Shown: positions 6,525-6,552 of the stretch, in pieces
Layout: each line of letters opens with the position of its first letter
Position numbering within the stretch: the stretch's first letter is position 1
DNA from: Betaproteobacteria bacterium
GTDB lineage: Bacteria > Pseudomonadota > Gammaproteobacteria > Burkholderiales > CANMPU01
NCBI GenBank assembly: GCA_947499755.1
Contig: CANMPU010000059.1
Location: 1 to 6,552 of the forward strand
Direction of reading: 5' to 3'
Length of the DNA stretch: 6,552 bases
Translations under genes and position numbers: made by a program
Notes under the pieces: generated by a model
Told to the model about the DNA's origin: nothing
Seen by the model: the letters and a program-made list of their open reading frames with translations, nothing else
Database searches by the model: none

Positions 6525-6552
6525 TTTAAGGCGAATGCTGTAATAAAAAAGC

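Noticed and set aside
6525..6552. Possible terminator or gene start in the last 28 bases.
   Set aside because: The ATG here meets a stop after one further codon, and no stem with a T run is visible before the window ends.

Overview
The window looks like chromosomal DNA from a proteobacterium, most likely a betaproteobacterium. The Hda, PurN, DUF3108, RsmB-like and DesA proteins all resemble betaproteobacterial versions as I remember them, but base composition is moderate (roughly mid-40s % G+C by eye). That would suit a lower-GC lineage such as Nitrosomonadales/Methylophilaceae better than a high-GC Burkholderiales genome. The placement is inference from protein flavour and gene order; no 16S rRNA or other marker is present.

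Layout. On the minus strand, reading leftwards, a PerM/AI-2E-family membrane protein gene (1333-269) runs directly into the start of hda (268 to beyond base 1; only the N-terminal 89 codons are in the window). A 138-bp divergent intergenic region (1334-1471) separates it from a plus-strand run of four tightly packed genes: purM (1472-2548), purN (2545-3180), a DUF3108 exported protein (3180-3866) and an RsmB/NOP-family RNA cytosine methyltransferase (3886-5163). Junctions are a 4-base ATGA overlap, a TAATG overlap and a 19-base gap, so this is almost certainly one transcript. After 173 bp (5164-5336), which holds a plausible promoter, comes a separate gene for a DesA-type membrane fatty acid desaturase (5337-6524). 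The last 28 bases (6525-6552) hold no recognisable feature.

How the genes fit together. PurN and PurM catalyse steps 3 and 5 of de novo purine synthesis (GAR transformylase and AIR synthetase). Hda is the DnaA-inactivating replication regulator. The RsmB-like enzyme modifies RNA, DUF3108 is a predicted exported protein of unknown function, and DesA tunes membrane lipid unsaturation. The neighbourhood is housekeeping. Hda, perM and purMN also lie near one another in E. coli, which suggests an old linkage.

No mobile element, CRISPR array, RNA gene, toxin-antitoxin or defence locus was seen. I did not find an undescribed system. The points most worth a second look are the uncharacterised DUF3108 protein embedded by translational coupling in the pur/RNA-methylation operon, the long C-terminal domain of the desaturase, and the divergent perM/purM control region, where both genes start with TTG.
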